Below the pieces are notes generated by a model. It saw only the letters and a list, made by a program, of their open reading frames with translations, searched no databases and was not told the origin of the DNA. From Crossaster papposus (lineage: Eukaryota; Echinodermata; Asteroidea; Velatida; Solasteridae), in NCBI GenBank assembly GCA_037893245.1, contig JBAIAA010000812.1:372001-436000 (forward strand): a stretch of DNA of 64,000 bases, written 5' to 3'. The position numbers were made by a program, and so were the translations under genes. Of the stretch, positions 35,070-47,604 are shown piece after piece. The stretch's first letter is position 1. Every line of letters starts with the position of its first letter.

Positions 35070-36778
35070 ATAGTCCGTGGGCCAGAGGGGGCTACCGTGC
35101 ACCCCCCCCCTATGATCCTACTTCTTGGGTGTCATCTTGTTCATTGGGATCCATAATATCAGAAAAAAGATGTTCCCAAGAAAAAAACTCATTTGGACAC
35201 TGTTTATTTGCTCCTTATTTGAAGATATGTAAAAATTTCAGTTTTTCGTGTTTTGAACACTTTCTTAGGGTTCGTGAATTATGTGCTTACATTTTACTCT
35301 GTTTCTCAGCAGATATAACTCTAATCTCCACCAAATTAATACACAATCTTCATAAATCATACAACAATGGGTAGACAAAATTATTTTAATATGTTTTATT
35401 GTCTTCTATTATTAATGACGTCATAAATTTGCATATAATTAAATATGCAAATTTTCATCTCAAAATCTGTCAAAATCACCTGGAAGTTGTATTTTGTCTG
35501 CTATAATCATGAAATAAGTTTGCTAACCCCCTAATTTCGTGTAAAATTATTCATTGATATGTTATCTGATGTTTCCTGCAAAAAAATAGTATCAGTCAAC
35601 TCGTAATTAACCCCCTCCCCCGCATTACGGTTACTACATTCTGTATATTTAATGCACATTCAATCAAAGTTCCTGTTTATAAGAACAAAAGCTCGACAAG
35701 CAGTATTTTAATGACTGTTAGGGCTAGCCTGTTAACATCAAATTAAATCAAATCAAATTCCAGTTCTCCTGAGAATACACATAACATATGCACACTATTT
35801 GAAATGCAATGTACTTTCTTTTCCCTTTATGATATCATGAAGGGAAGTACTCTGTACATCTTTGTTATTGTGAAGTAAAATGATATCTAAAATGACGGTG
35901 ATCTTCTTTCACTGTCCGTAGGATGATTTCTATCCCTATTATGTTTATAAATTCAATACAGTATATTACCGCATACAATATGGTTTTTTGATAGTTATAA
36001 ACATGTATCAGTCTGAAAGGGGGGCTCAGACCAAGCCAACTTATTCAACTGTTGGTCATTAATCGCATTATATGCTATAACACAGGGTTGATGATTATAC
36101 AAACGAATGAACGAACGTATACGGGGTGCAGTTTCATGAATTTCAACTGACATGACACACTGAGCAAAACCAATCAGTGAATGAATCTGATTATAATCAT
36201 GGTATATAACAAAGACTGATATTTAAATGTTTAACAACACCTTAAATGCACTACGTTTCTATATTTCTATTCATACTTTTTCAGAAACACAGGTACATTT
36301 TTTCACTAGCACAAAATATTATGTAACTGCAACAGTGACAGAATGTTTTCCTCAAGTCCTTCATCCAAGGATAAACACATAAATGGCTTATCAAACTCAA
36401 ATTTAAGGATGACATAATGAGTATTGTTGAAACTTTGCATTCTTTGAAAATACATTTTAACGATGTGACCACTTTGGTGTCGACAATCTTTCTAGTTAAT
36501 CTTATGCAGTTATCTGTTTATCGTACATAATGTACATTTATTATTTCAAGACGGAAGAATCAAGGGAAAGAAAATTAGATATCACAAGAAATCATTACTG
36601 AAATTCCTTATACAGCATTGAGTGTCCTTCAGTTATAAGTGATGAACCAGATTTATATTGCTAATATTTACTTAAAATTTGATGGTTTGTCATTTTCTAT
36701 GGGGCATGTTATTAACATTAATTATCACAAAAGCAAAACATGTCATACTGTACTACTGAAACAAATAATGAAGCCTTT

Positions 36779-37783
36779 TCAGACTTCATCTTCGCTATCT
36801 GCGTCTTGGTCCGAGTCATAGTACTGGACATCATGATCTGAATCGTAGTCGTCATCACTTGAGTCATCGTCTCCCATACAGTCAAGAACATCTACCAACC
36901 TTGGGGGCAGAATGTCTCTCGTTGACCATAGTGGTTCTAATTTGTCTAAATTCTTTGTCCAACCATGACCATCTGTTGGTGGTGGAACGATGGGTTTAGG
37001 CTCATGAGCCCTCTTCCATATCGCCACCTGGTAGTTCACTCTCCTGATGTGTTGTTGAAGACTGTCCTTGCATGGAGGAAATAAAGACAAGTCTACGTGG
37101 ACCACAGCCTGAGAAAGCATGTAGTCCAAGGAGTGCTGTGCAATATTCAGGGGAGGACTGCTTGGCAAAATGAGTGACATCAATGAGCCGCTGCTTGTTT
37201 CCTCTCCCTGTGTTGAAGAGTGATGTCTGGAGTGAGATGCGCGTAATGAAGCAATATGAAAAATATATCGGTGTCTGGGCTTTTGATCTGCACATGATCA
37301 TAGCCTTGCTCCTTATCGTATTGGCAGTAGAGGATCACGCGTGAATCTGTTACTTCTTGGGTTGAGTTGAAAGATGGAATCTCAGAACGCAGTGTCTCTC
37401 TCCCATTCTGAGAAGTGAGCAGTTGGGCTTCTCCTTTGATGAATATCATCTTTTTCCCATACAGCCTCTTAGCCATGTCATGCTCACTCCAGACATCCAG
37501 AATAACTTGAATAAGTTGTTTCTTATTCTCATCATTCGTTAGGAACTGCTTCCAGTCAGGTGGTCTTTTGGTTTTGCCTCCTGTAATTATCCTCTTCTCT
37601 GTACACCCACGCCGTGTCCGTCCGTTCACTTGACTTCACAGAGTCTGGCTTGTACATGTCTGTGCTGAAGATGACATCGCATTTGGATGACACTACATTG
37701 TGAATTTTGATGCAAATATCGTGGAAGTTTGCAGGCATCTCTTTTAGGTAGTAGAAAACAGCATTACCATCTTCCACTACCAA
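36779..37783 (-). pseudogene. Multicopy PIN-like family gene, left copy
   Basis: Minus-strand frames run from VVEDGNAVFYYLKEMPANF (37783) through ITGGKTKRPPDWKQFLTND, SPDTDIFFILLHYAHLTPD and ALLGLHAFSGC to an acidic end (GDDDSSDDDYDSDHD). Phrases such as SPDTD and the GLHAFSGCDSTSAF type are, from memory, diagnostic of a very abundant uncharacterised metazoan family; the conserved acidic residues suggest a PIN/FEN1-like nuclease fold (inference). This copy lacks about 210 bp between GLHAFSGC and VHVDLSLFPPC that the right copy retains, and shifts frame near 37560-37620 and 37180-37300. Confidence 0.6.
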
Positions 37784-38029
37784 GGTCTTGTCAGTGGGTG
37801 GAGGTTGCGAGTTCTCTACATCCTTCAGAAGATACAGTGTAGGCCCTTAGCTTTATCTGTCTTAGCAAAGAAGTTGTCTGATGTTCCAATTGAGTAGGGA
37901 ACAGGATCAAAGAATATTTCATGATTTCTCGTAGATCAAGTTGTGTGCATTTGAAGAGTCTAAAGATATTCCCTGGCCCTCAACCGCAGAAGCCCTTGCC
38001 GGACACGGCGTGGGTGTGCAGAGAAGAGG

Positions 38030-38920
38030 ATGATTACAGGAGGCAAAACCAAAAGACCACCTGACTGGAAGCAGTTCCTAACGAATGATGAGAATAAGAA
38101 ACAACTTATTCAAGTTATTCTGGATGTCTGGAGTGAGCATGACATGGCTAATGTGCAGATCAAAAGCCCAGACACCGATATATTTTTCATATTGCTTCAT
38201 TACGCGCATCTCACTCCAGACATCACATTACTCTTCCACACAGAGAGAGGAAGCAAGCAGCGGCTCATTGATGTCACTCATTTTGCCAAGCAGTCCTCCC
38301 CTGAATATTGCACAGCACTCCTTGGACTACATGCTTTCTCAGGCTGTGACTCCACAAGCGCCTTTAAAGGAATTGGCAAAGTCAAGCCTATCAAACTGTT
38401 GCAGCAACGCAACAAATTTGTCAAACCTCTTGCAGGACTTGGTGATTCGTGGACTGTACCAGAGGAGTTGATGTCCAACCTGGAGGAATTTACATGTGCC
38501 CTGTATGGGAAACCAAGGTTTACTGATGTAGATGAGGCTAGATTTGCTCTGATGAAGAAAAAGTGTAAAAGTGATGGAGAGAAAATCAGCAAGTCGGTCC
38601 ACGTAGACTTGTCTTTATTTCCTCCATGCAAGGACAGTCTTCAACAACACATCAGGAGAGTGAACTACCAGGTGGCGATATGGAAGAGGGCTCATGAGCC
38701 TAAACCCATCGTTCCACCACCTACAGATGGTCATGGTTGGACAAAGAATTTAGACAAATTAGAACCACTATGGTCAACGAGAGACATTCTGCCCCCAAGG
38801 TTGGTAGATGTTCTTGACTGTATGGGAGACGATGACTCAAGTGATGACGACTACGATTCAGATCATGATGTCCAGTACTATGACTCGGACAAAGACGCAG
38901 ATAGCGAAGATGAAGTCTGA
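38030..38920 (+). pseudogene. Multicopy PIN-like family gene, right copy
   Basis: An uninterrupted 296-codon frame starting ITGGKTKRPPDWK and ending in the same acidic tail. It retains GLHAFSGCDSTSAFKGIGK and the region to VHVDLSLFPPC but lacks about 180 bp (between EHDMA and VQIKSP) that the left copy has. So each arm has lost a different internal part of one gene. Codons are otherwise intact, implying a recent event. Function is unknown; a nuclease-like fold is inferred from the spaced acidic residues only. Confidence 0.6.
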
Positions 38921-40837
38921 AAAGGCTTCATTATTTGTTTCAGTAGTACAGTATGACATGTTTTGCTTTTGTGATAATTAATGTTAATAACATGCCCCAT
39001 AGAAAATGACAAACCATCAAATTTTAAGTAAATATTAGCAATATAAATCTGGTTCAACACAGAAAGATCACGTGCTGTTAGTTTTGTCACGTGTAGGTGT
39101 TTACTTCCTTACACCTTTACTCCATTCATGTAAACAAGAGTTGATTAAAAATATATATATGTTCTATCACTTATAACTGAAGGACACTCAATGCTGTATA
39201 AGGAATTTCAGTAATGATTTCTTGTGATATCTAATTTTCTTTCCCTTGATTCTTCCGTCTTGAAATAATAAATGTACATTATGTACGATAAACAGATAAC
39301 TGCATAATATTAACTAGAAAGATTGTCGACACCAAAGTGGTCACATCGTTAAAATGTATTTTCAAAGAATGCAAAGTTTCAACAATACTCATTATGTCAT
39401 CCTTAAATTTGAGTTTGATAAGCCATTTATGTGTTTATCCTTGAATGAAGGACTTGAGGAAAACATTCTGTCACTGTTGCAGTTACATAATATTTTGTGC
39501 TAGTGAAAAAATGTACCTGTGTTTCTGAAAAAGTATGAATAGAAATATAGAAACGTAGTGCATTTAAGGTGTTGTTAAACATTTAAATATCAGTCTTTGT
39601 TATATACCATGATTATAATCAGATTCATTCACTGATTGGTTTTGCTCAGTGTGTCATGTCAGTTGAAATTCATGAAACTGCACCCCGTATACGTTCGTTC
39701 ATTCGTTTGTATAATCATCAACCCTGTGTTATAGCATATAATGCGATTAATGACCAACAGTTGAATAAGTTGGCTTGGTCTGAGCCCCCCTTTCAGACTG
39801 ATACATGTTTATAACTATCAAAAAGCCATATTGTATGCGGTAATATACTGTATTGAATTTATAAACATAATAGGAATAGAAATCATCCTACGGACAGTGA
39901 AAGAAGATCACTGTCATTTTAGATATCATTTTACTTCACAATAACAAAGATGTACAGAGTACTTCCCTTCATTATATCATAAAGGGAAAAGAAAGTACAT
40001 TGCATTTCAAATAGTGTGCATATGTTATGTGTATTCTCAGGAGAACTGGAATTTGATTTGATTTAGTTTAATGTTAACAGGCTAGCCCTAACAGTCATTA
40101 AAATACTGCTTGTCGAGCTTTTGTTCTTATAAACAGAAACTGTGATTGAATGTGCATTAAATATACAGAATGTAGTAACCGTAATGCGGGGGAGGGGGTT
40201 AATTACGAGTTGACTGATACTATTTTTTTTGCAGGAAACATCAGATAACATATCAATGAATAATTTTACACGAAATTAGGGGGTTAGCAAACTTATTTCA
40301 TGATTATAGCAGACAAAATACAACTTCCAGGTGATTTTGACAGATTTTGAGATGAAAATGTGCATATTTAATTATATGCAAATTTATGACGTCATTAATA
40401 ATAGAAGACAATAAAACATATTAAAATAATTTTGTCTACCCATTGTTGTATGATTTATGAAGATTGTGTATTGATTTGGTGGAGATTAGAGTTATATCTG
40501 CTGAGAAACAGGGTAAAATGTAAGCACATAATTCACGAACCCTAAGAAAGTGTTCAAAACACGAAAAACTGAAATTTTTACATATCTTCAAATAAGGAGC
40601 AAAAAAACAGTGTCCAAATGAGTTTTTTTCTTGGGAACATCTTTTTTCTGATATTATGGATCCCAATGAACAAGATGACACCCAAGAAGTAGGATCATAG
40701 GGGGGGTGCACGGTAGCCCCCTCTGGCCCACGGACTATAACAAAAACCAATATCATTCTGATTCACCTCAGACTCAAGTACTAAAATACAAACTGTATCA
40801 AAATGACATAATTTGTCCTTATATTCACTAGATTTAC

Positions 40838-41076
40838 ATGTTCCGCTGTGGTAACATGATCAGTTTATTGCAAAGCGTGCACATCGACTTCCCTGGTATA
40901 TCTACCTTTTTGGCGAACTCGCCGAGATTGCACTTTACTTTATTGGCAATACCACTTTTACCAGGCAGTTTAATATCCACATCGGCCTCTAACCAAGACC
41001 ACTTCCGTTTTTCTTTGACACCTTTATCCGACTCCCGTATGAAGTATTCTTCATTTCTATCCAAAAATCTCGGCAT
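40838..41076 (-). CDS. Isolated exon-like ORF with CxxC, BED/zinc-finger-like
   Basis: Starting MPRFLDRNEEYFIRESD, rich in Lys and Trp (EKRKWSWLE), and ending with SMCTLCNKLIM, it stops at a gtaaat donor-like site (40832-40837). The CxxC near the end could be the first half of a zinc finger completed in a next exon. It lies just outside the inverted duplication and may be the first exon of the same or another multicopy gene. No partner exon was found. Confidence 0.4.
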
Positions 41077-41211
41077 TTTGAAGTCGGATGCCTCCGATAT
41101 TTCACGATAATTTTACTATAACTGTTTTTCTTTCACGTACACAAATAAGCGTTAACACGATGGCTGCTCAATCAGCAACAGCATTTCCAAACGCTGTATA
41201 TTTGTAGGGGA

Positions 41212-41505
41212 TCGTCACAATATCGCATGAGGTTTACTTTGCCGATACATGTATCACTGCAGTATCATACACATGGAGCGATCGCACCCAGAGAGGGTTT
41301 TTCTTAATTGCTCAATTGCGACACCCCCTAGTCTTTTTTCTAGTCGTTTTGAATGCTCCGCACTGTGTAGTTCGAATGGTGAATTGCATGAAGCCGGAAC
41401 GTAGACGAAAAAAACGTTTAGAAAACGTCCACAGGACAGCTTTTTATTGCTATTGTACATGTCATGCAGCGCTGCTGAGTGCTAAATCATCATTATGTAC
41501 ATGTA
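41212..41505. repeat. Dispersed repeat, copy 2 (partner at 575-960)
   Basis: Same orientation and blocks as copy 1, for example gtcacaatatcgca, ttgctcaattgcgacacccc and gaattgcatgaagccgga. It lacks several tacatgta-rich insertions found in copy 1. Confidence 0.65.
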
Positions 41506-42050
41506 CGTTAACCGCAGGCTGTGTGCTGATCGTTGCGTGAAATCGCGTGCGCATTTAAAAGTGCCGATCTCGGGGCATTGCAGCAATGATATTTCCACAA
41601 TTTCTCTTTAAAAAAAAAATCACCCTAAACCAACTCTACCCCCCCCCCCCCCCCCCCCATTTTAAACCGGATTCACATTGAACTCGGAGAGGACATATTT
41701 TGGCCTCCAAAAAGCGGGAAACCGCGGAACGGCGGGGAATTCTCATGCCTGATATTGGTTACTAAAAAGAGACAAGGCGGTTCTCGAACCATGATTTTCG
41801 CGATATCTCTATTTTACAACTTGACCTCAATGACCTTTTTCACTCAGCACGTGACCCCCACATGGCTGTTTCCATATTGCATCTATGACCCAAGTTTGAT
41901 TGCAATTGGACTTCAAGTTTTCAAATGAGACAAGTTATACAATCATATATTAGGGCCGTTTGTTTTAGCCTTAACAATCCAGATAACGATCAGTATGATC
42001 CTGTGTAAGCGTGAATGTCAGACTCTATAAAATGTGGATATTAGATAAAA
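41506..42050. other. Intron stretch with a poly-C run
   Basis: A C-run at about 41639-41659. The motif acttgacctcaa and gcatctatgaccc near 41815-41900 recurs at about 46970-47225, suggesting another interspersed repeat. No coding is seen. Confidence 0.45.
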
Positions 42051-42059
42051 TGTGCATGT

Positions 42060-42335
42060 TTAACCAATTCGCGCCGGATTATTTCAAGTTACCGAGACCA
42101 CTGGCAGGATTACAAGAACAAGAACAAAAAGAACAACTGCCCAACGCCGGTTGAAAACGAACGCCATTTTCCTTGCTCTTTTCTCAGCATCCATGATTGT
42201 AGAACTTCAGACAGGTCGATTAAACTATACTATAAAAAAAACTATACTATTTACTATAAAATACAACCAACTCCCCCAAATCCACCCATTCCTGATAATT
42301 CAAGCAGTTACCAATGGTGTATTATACCTTTAAGT
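42060..42335. repeat. Dispersed repeat with kin at 54437-54690 and 58727-58975
   Basis: The three loci share cgccggttgaaaac, ctcagcatccatgat (or a close variant), actataaaatacaac, cccccaaatccaccc and a final taccaatggtgta. It is a non-coding interspersed repeat of at least 200 bp. Confidence 0.7.
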
Positions 42336-42465
42336 GTGGATAATGGGGAGAGTGACCGGTCACATAGTACGAAAAATAGGAGAAAAATAGGAGCCAGATA
42401 GAAAAAGTAGAAAAAGTAGGAATACTAAAAATATTTCAACTGGATTAACAGGGGTGACATTAGAC

Positions 42466-42643
42466 AGACATGTTAGTCACGGTTACATTGTACAAGTTGG
42501 TCTGGTTACTGTATGTACCGGCTGGGAAGGTACTCCAATCTAGACCGGTGCCATTGGTGCAGAAGTAACCAGCAGGGCAGTCAGTGATGCCTGGCTGTAG
42601 GTCTGGGTTCCCGACTGTTTCATTCTCTGGCAGGCAGTAGAAA
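42466..42643 (-). CDS. Cys-rich protein gene, exon C
   Basis: An acceptor (caacag, 42644-42645) joins exon D in phase 2 to give CPRG|FYC. The exon reads FYCLPENETVGNPDLQ, DCPAGYFCTNGTGLDW and GTYSNQTNLYNVT. The donor is not obvious; a gtctaatg at 42458-42465 would end the exon in phase 0, compatible with exon B. N-glycosylation sequons (NQT, NVT) fit an extracellular protein. Confidence 0.8.
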
Positions 42644-43418
42644 CTGTTGTACGACAATATCAAAAAAATGAAAGAAAAACAATTTAAATGATGATTTGGA
42701 TAGAAACCAAAATTGAAAAAATAATGGAACAGTTCTTTATCATACTTCTAAAAGGTCCTTCTTGAAAAATTAAAACAAAAAAAAAGTTAAATAAGAATCT
42801 AATAAGCAGAAATTGTTTTAGATTAAATGTCCACAAAACACGCAAAAGATTGTAAAACAGGACAAGTAAGGTTTGGTTGAGCATAGCAACAGCTCTGTTC
42901 TAATCATTTTTTTTTTTTGAAGATTTCCACACATACGAAACTATTGCATAAACAACAAAATATCCAAATTTCGAGACTGTGAAATAGTTACGAGGACCTA
43001 ATTTGATTACCGCGTTAATTAGACCAATAACGGACTTTAATCCAAACACTTAAACTGCGCAAACACTATGCAAAATAGTGTAATTTAAGAGATTCCAGAT
43101 TATCGCACCTAAAAAATGGAAATATGTAGAGGAGGACTTTAGGTTTTCCAAATTGCGCAAAATCTTAAAATTGACCACCCCTCCATATTTTGACTTTGGA
43201 TGGCTATATCTGCGAATCACCTATATAATACAAACATTTCACTTTCCATGAGAATGACAGCACACCAGGTGCCGCGATTTCACAGGATGTTTGAGACTGT
43301 TATTTACTTATAGTCAAGCAGGGGATTTCACAGTAATTTGGTTGTTTTATCGTTAATCAGCCAAATTGGCCACAACCTGAAAGCAATAATTGACAAAACA
43401 ACAGATGATGACGCTCAC

Positions 43419-43554
43419 CCTCTGGGGCATATCTTGCATTCATACTGCGTGGTTCGGTCCGTGTAGTAACCGGCCAGGCAGGCCTTGGGATCCGGGGAGC
43501 CCGCTGGGCAATGCAGTCCTATGGGACACTCGACGGGGTTGGGCCTGTCAGAAC
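43419..43554 (-). CDS. Cys-rich protein gene, exon D
   Basis: Starting after aatag (acceptor 43555-43556) in phase 1 with GSDRPNPVECPIGLHCPAG, then CLAGYYTDRTTQYECKICP, and ending at an agagg|gtgagc donor in phase 2. The start phase matches exon E and the end phase matches exon C, so it is an ordinary exon of the chain. Confidence 0.88.
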
Positions 43555-44269
43555 CTATTGTATCAATTGTAGAAATTTGTGGCATTACAGTTTAGTATTG
43601 AAGTGAAGATAATTGCAATGGATCACAACCAACAAATAACTGTACAAAAAGAAGTATCTGTATTCAGTGACGAGGAATCTGGTCCTGCACATGGTTTTCA
43701 TTACTTCACATACTGCTTTTTTATGCATATTTGTGACCGGTTCTACAAAAAGGTGTATTAAGTCGCGCTGTGCACTATCATGTAATGGCCCGCTCAATGT
43801 TGAGAGGGTAAACATTTCATACAAAAGTGATTTGTTGTCATGAATGACATCTTCAATACCTACAGTTTCAGGTTTCATTCAAAGAAATGTTGATTTTGAT
43901 GATTAAAGTGGGAACAAATACCATTTTGTGTACATCGTTCTGTTGTAGTACAACAGAGCCGGCTATTTCAAAGCCCGTTTTCTAAGTTGTGTAATTTGAA
44001 CTCCAAGGAAGTAATAAATATGTAAACACGTCATATTTTTTAAATAAAAGCGGCTATAGAGCTCTATTATATACCAAATGAAAGCTTACATTGTGGGTTT
44101 TTCAACCATGTATATAACCCAATTTTTGTTGCGACATAATACACTTTTTTTGTAGAGCTGGTCACATTTGTCCAAATCAATTTGTACAAGATAAGTTTGT
44201 AGCTTATGGTAGAATAATATGAACTATACATTTTTCACGGAATTTGTGTGCAGTTCAACTTTACATTAA

Positions 44270-44440
44270 GTGATTACACAGAAGGTTTGAAAAGGGCCAC
44301 AATATCAACAGGGAATACTATGCAGATCTCCTGAATATCATAAAGATTTGAAGTGGGAAACTGACAAGAGGGGTGCTCTTCTGCCAGGACAATGCTCCAG
44401 CCCACATGACCACAGTGGCCATGGCTGCCAACCAGAAATG
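44270..44440 (+). pseudogene. Mariner transposase remnant, first part
   Basis: Codons near 44290-44440 read INREYYADLLN and GVLFCQDNAPAHMTTVAM, the typical mariner catalytic region (second Asp in QDNAPAH). A stop interrupts it after IIKI. It is then cut by an unrelated insertion at about 44441. Confidence 0.75.
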
Positions 44441-45070
44441 TGGATTTTAGAGATGCCAACTTTTGAATTCTGTTGTCAGGGAGGATTTGTAAAGTACATT
44501 TTTAGGTCGTTTTATTTGCTTTTTACAATAGTCTCCGTCATGTTGAACGTTGAACAGAGTTGCTTGGTTGCTTTTTCATTTAGGCTCATTGGTAGTATTG
44601 CGCATGCGTACGTATGATAATTACGACAGCAACTGATCACATGAGAGAGATTAACCAAAAGGGAAAAGAAGTCCGATTTTCACGTAAAGTCAAGTCGCGA
44701 AACTGTGTTTCCGCCGGTCTTGTGACTTGCGTGTACCACATGTAATGTACACATGTACATGTACATTCATTGTAATCACCGTGCACCATGCATACGTTAA
44801 TGGCTTACTACAGAAGTATATGCAGGCGCGTTGCAGCTAGCCGTGTACCGAGTGCTCCATCAGGCCGCACCGGCATGCTTGGTATGGTAACTGTGCATGC
44901 TGTAATGCATTGAACGGCAGCGCGTGCGCAGAAAGCAAACAAAATGCTGATACAAAAAAAAAGGCGCATTAATATTGCAAATCCGGGAGGATATCTTATG
45001 TGCCCGTAAGGTCGGGAGTTTAGATGATTTTCCGGGAGCCTTCTGGTGAAATCGGGAGGGTTGGCATTTC
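44441..45070. mobile_element. MITE-like insert splitting the mariner gene
   Basis: About 630 bp separate the two halves of the mariner transposase. The ends share an inverted motif: agagatgccaac near 44451 and its inverse, gttggcatttct, near 45060-45071. There is no coding capacity. Exact ends and the target duplication cannot be fixed by eye. Confidence 0.55.
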
Positions 45071-45340
45071 TGTGATTTGAACTGGTCCAACACCCGCCCT
45101 ATTCTCCTGATTTGGCACCCCTCTGACTACTACCTCTTCCCGAAGTAGAAAGAGCTTGGTGGTCACCACTTTGCCTCAGATGATGACGTAATTAATTCTG
45201 TGGATCTCCTTCTGAGGGCCTAAGACAATGCCTTCTACACTGAAGGTAATTACATGCTCCATGACTGATGGACTACGTGTGTTAATGTAAGAGGGGACTC
45301 TGTTGAAAAATAAATGTGTTTCATTTTCAAAAACTGACTC
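45071..45340 (+). pseudogene. Mariner transposase remnant, C-terminal part
   Basis: After the insert, frames with frameshifts give SPDLAP-like and SDYYLFP phrases (the third catalytic Asp region of the DD34D type), GGHHFASDDDVIN and a C-terminal tail. Stops follow LFPK and later codons. Together with 44270-44440 this is a dead mariner copy. Confidence 0.75.
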
Positions 45341-45649
45341 CTTCTGGCAACGAACTTATCAACAATCCTCGTAGAATCTACTTTAGGTACAGAACTACAA
45401 GAGAAATTAAAAGAAGAAAAGATACTTAGGAAAACTAAAGGTTGAAATTAACATTCTTCTTAAAGTGCGGCAGATCATAGGTTGTGGGAAACAAGCACCA
45501 GGTAAGGAATTCCGAAGGGATGCAGCAAGACATCTTGTTCTAAGACAACTGATGATCCATTCAAACCAACCGTAAACAGGAAGTACTCAGATTTGAGTCA
45601 CGAGGTGTCTGGTCACACACACAATTCTTTTTGTTTTAATCCTGCTTAC

Positions 45650-45937
45650 CTTCAGGGCAGTAGTAGCCTTCCATGCACAGTCCTTCCTGCAAAGTCAGCC
45701 CGACCTGTCGGCAGTACCATCCGGCCGTGCAGTTCCGGCACTCCCAAACGTTGCTCAGTCCGGTGTCGTTGGAGTAGGTTCCACTGGGGCACCTCTCAGG
45801 CACCGACGTGCCGTTGCCGCAGTACCGGCCGGCTGGGCAGACGTGTTGCTGACGGTAGTCCGAGCCATGCCCGCAGTAAAAGCCCGAGAGGCAGTAGCCG
45901 GCAGGGGCAAGGAGGGCATCTTCATCACAGTACTGGC
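45650..45937 (-). CDS. Cys-rich protein gene, exon E
   Basis: An intact 288-bp, phase 1-1 exon between acceptor aacag and donor gaag|gtaagc. It encodes QYCDEDALLAPAGYCLSGFY, VCPAGRYCGNGTSVPERCP, GTYSNDTGLSNVWECRNC, and ends GYYCPEG. The Cys spacing and NDT/NGT sequons fit GCC2/GCC3-type extracellular modules. Confidence 0.92.
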
Positions 45938-46507
45938 CTGTTCAGTGGATATCAAAGGAAATAATTATAAAGGAAATAATTATAAAGTGGTGCTGATAAG
46001 GCCAATAATTTATGTTTAGGTTTTCATTACCATCCGCGTCTTTTTTTTAATAAAAAAGTGTATTTTTAATACAAATTTCGCCCCCCCCGATGAAATTCCC
46101 ACCTGACTCTGTTTTCTAATTCGATAACGCTAGTTTGCATGCAATCGTCAACTAGTTCCCACTGCTAGATAGACAACAAGAAATATATTGAATGAAGTGG
46201 GAGCTAGCGTGCACATGTTACATGCTCGAATGTTCAACGTAAAAAGTAACAACGTAAAAAGGTTTCGGGCAATTAGCGTGTGTTGAAAACTATCAAAATA
46301 TTAAGGATTCCTTTGATACTAATTCACAAAAATTGCTCTCCCATTTCTATAAGATATCTTATGTCTGTAATTTCAGTTTTTGTAAATAAATCTAAAGGTT
46401 TTTGTCGCACTCCAGCAAATTAGTTTCTCTATCTCTAGGATTGCAGATACAATGGCTATAATGGCTTCATACTATGGCAATTTTTGTATTTTCAAAAAAA
46501 AACTTAC

Positions 46508-46833
46508 CTGCCAGACACGGTTCACACTCCGTCATGTTTATCAGCACTTCCTCATTACTAATCGTCCCCCGGGGACACGCCACGGGTTCCGTCGTGCCCC
46601 AGGGCAGTAGTAACCGGCCGTGCACATCCCGGCATCTGAACCTTGGTCAGGCGCGGCCCTCTCGGCCCTAATCCGACAGAAGTAGCCCGCCGAACAGCAG
46701 ATGTTGGGGTAAGTCAGTCCAGGCTGGCCGCAGTGGCACTGCTCCCAGCTAGCCAGGCCCGTGGCGTTGTTGAAAGTACCAATAGGGCAGGGGTACTCAG
46801 TGGCGGCGTGGGTTCCGTTGGGGCAGTAGTGAC
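46508..46833 (-). CDS. Cys-rich protein gene, exon F (one frameshift)
   Basis: Acceptor accag, phase 1, then HYCPNGTHAATEYPCPIGTF, CCSAGYFCRI and MCTAGYYCPG; a frame change in the tggggc run (about 46600-46608) leads to TTEPVACPRGTISNEEVL and MTECEPCLAG at a gcag|gtaagt donor. The 326-bp length is one short of the multiple of three needed for phase 1-1, so exactly one base seems missing. Confidence 0.88.
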
Positions 46834-47604
46834 CTGGTTTAATAATTACATGGATTAATAAAAACAGCAGTAATATAATATGACCAAAGTATTAATTCAC
46901 ATGTTCAGTCCACAAGAATGGTTCTCTTACCACGAGTCTCGCCTACTTTCACGATTACCCTATTTTAAAACTTGACCTCAAATGACATTTTACCAAAGTA
47001 TATTACCATCACATGCAAGTTTCTATATTGCATCTATGATTTGATTGCAAACGAGGCAAGTTACAATTACATTTACAACCCTTTTTTACAACTTGACCTC
47101 AAATGACCATTTGCTTCAGTAAAAATGAGACAAGTTTTGCAATTCAAGCCGATTTTAGAACTTGAACTTTGACCTCAGTACTTGACCTTTACCACAACCA
47201 TGATATTGCATCCATGACCCAAATTTGATTGGAATTATATTTCAATATATACGACCAATTTTTTTAAAACTTTAACCAAATTGATGTATACATACGAACG
47301 AACATCGTACATAAATAGTGAGTGCATAGTCTCTAAACTTCGCTCAGGCGAGCTAAAATCAGACAGATCTGGGCAGAAAGGGCTAAATTGGCCTCGGGGT
47401 GTATTGTGAGCTTTTTAGATTTTGATTATTTATATTCCTTAAAATGTCCATCTTGCTACAATTTCACATCAAAATTTCGTGTATTTGCGGTGATTTGTTT
47501 TTTAAATCAAAATCGGGAAGGTATTAATACGGTACTAGGAAAACATCTGGATCAAGAAAAACAACTACATGTATGTCTATAACAGGTTCAGTTTTTCTAC
47601 ATAC

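Larger units (their letters stand above)
35070..40738. repeat. Large inverted duplication (arms about 2.55 and 2.74 kb)
   Basis: 35070-37620 and 38000-40738 are inverse complements over nearly their full length, starting atagtccgtgggccagaggg at both outer ends and meeting around cacgccgtgtccg at the inner ends, with a 379-bp spacer. Identity looks very high (isolated single-base changes), but each arm has a private deletion in the coding part, and the right arm has about 100 extra bases near 39055-39155. It lies within the intron between exons C and B of the Cys-rich gene. It could be a foldback transposon or a recent palindromic duplication. Confidence 0.92.
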
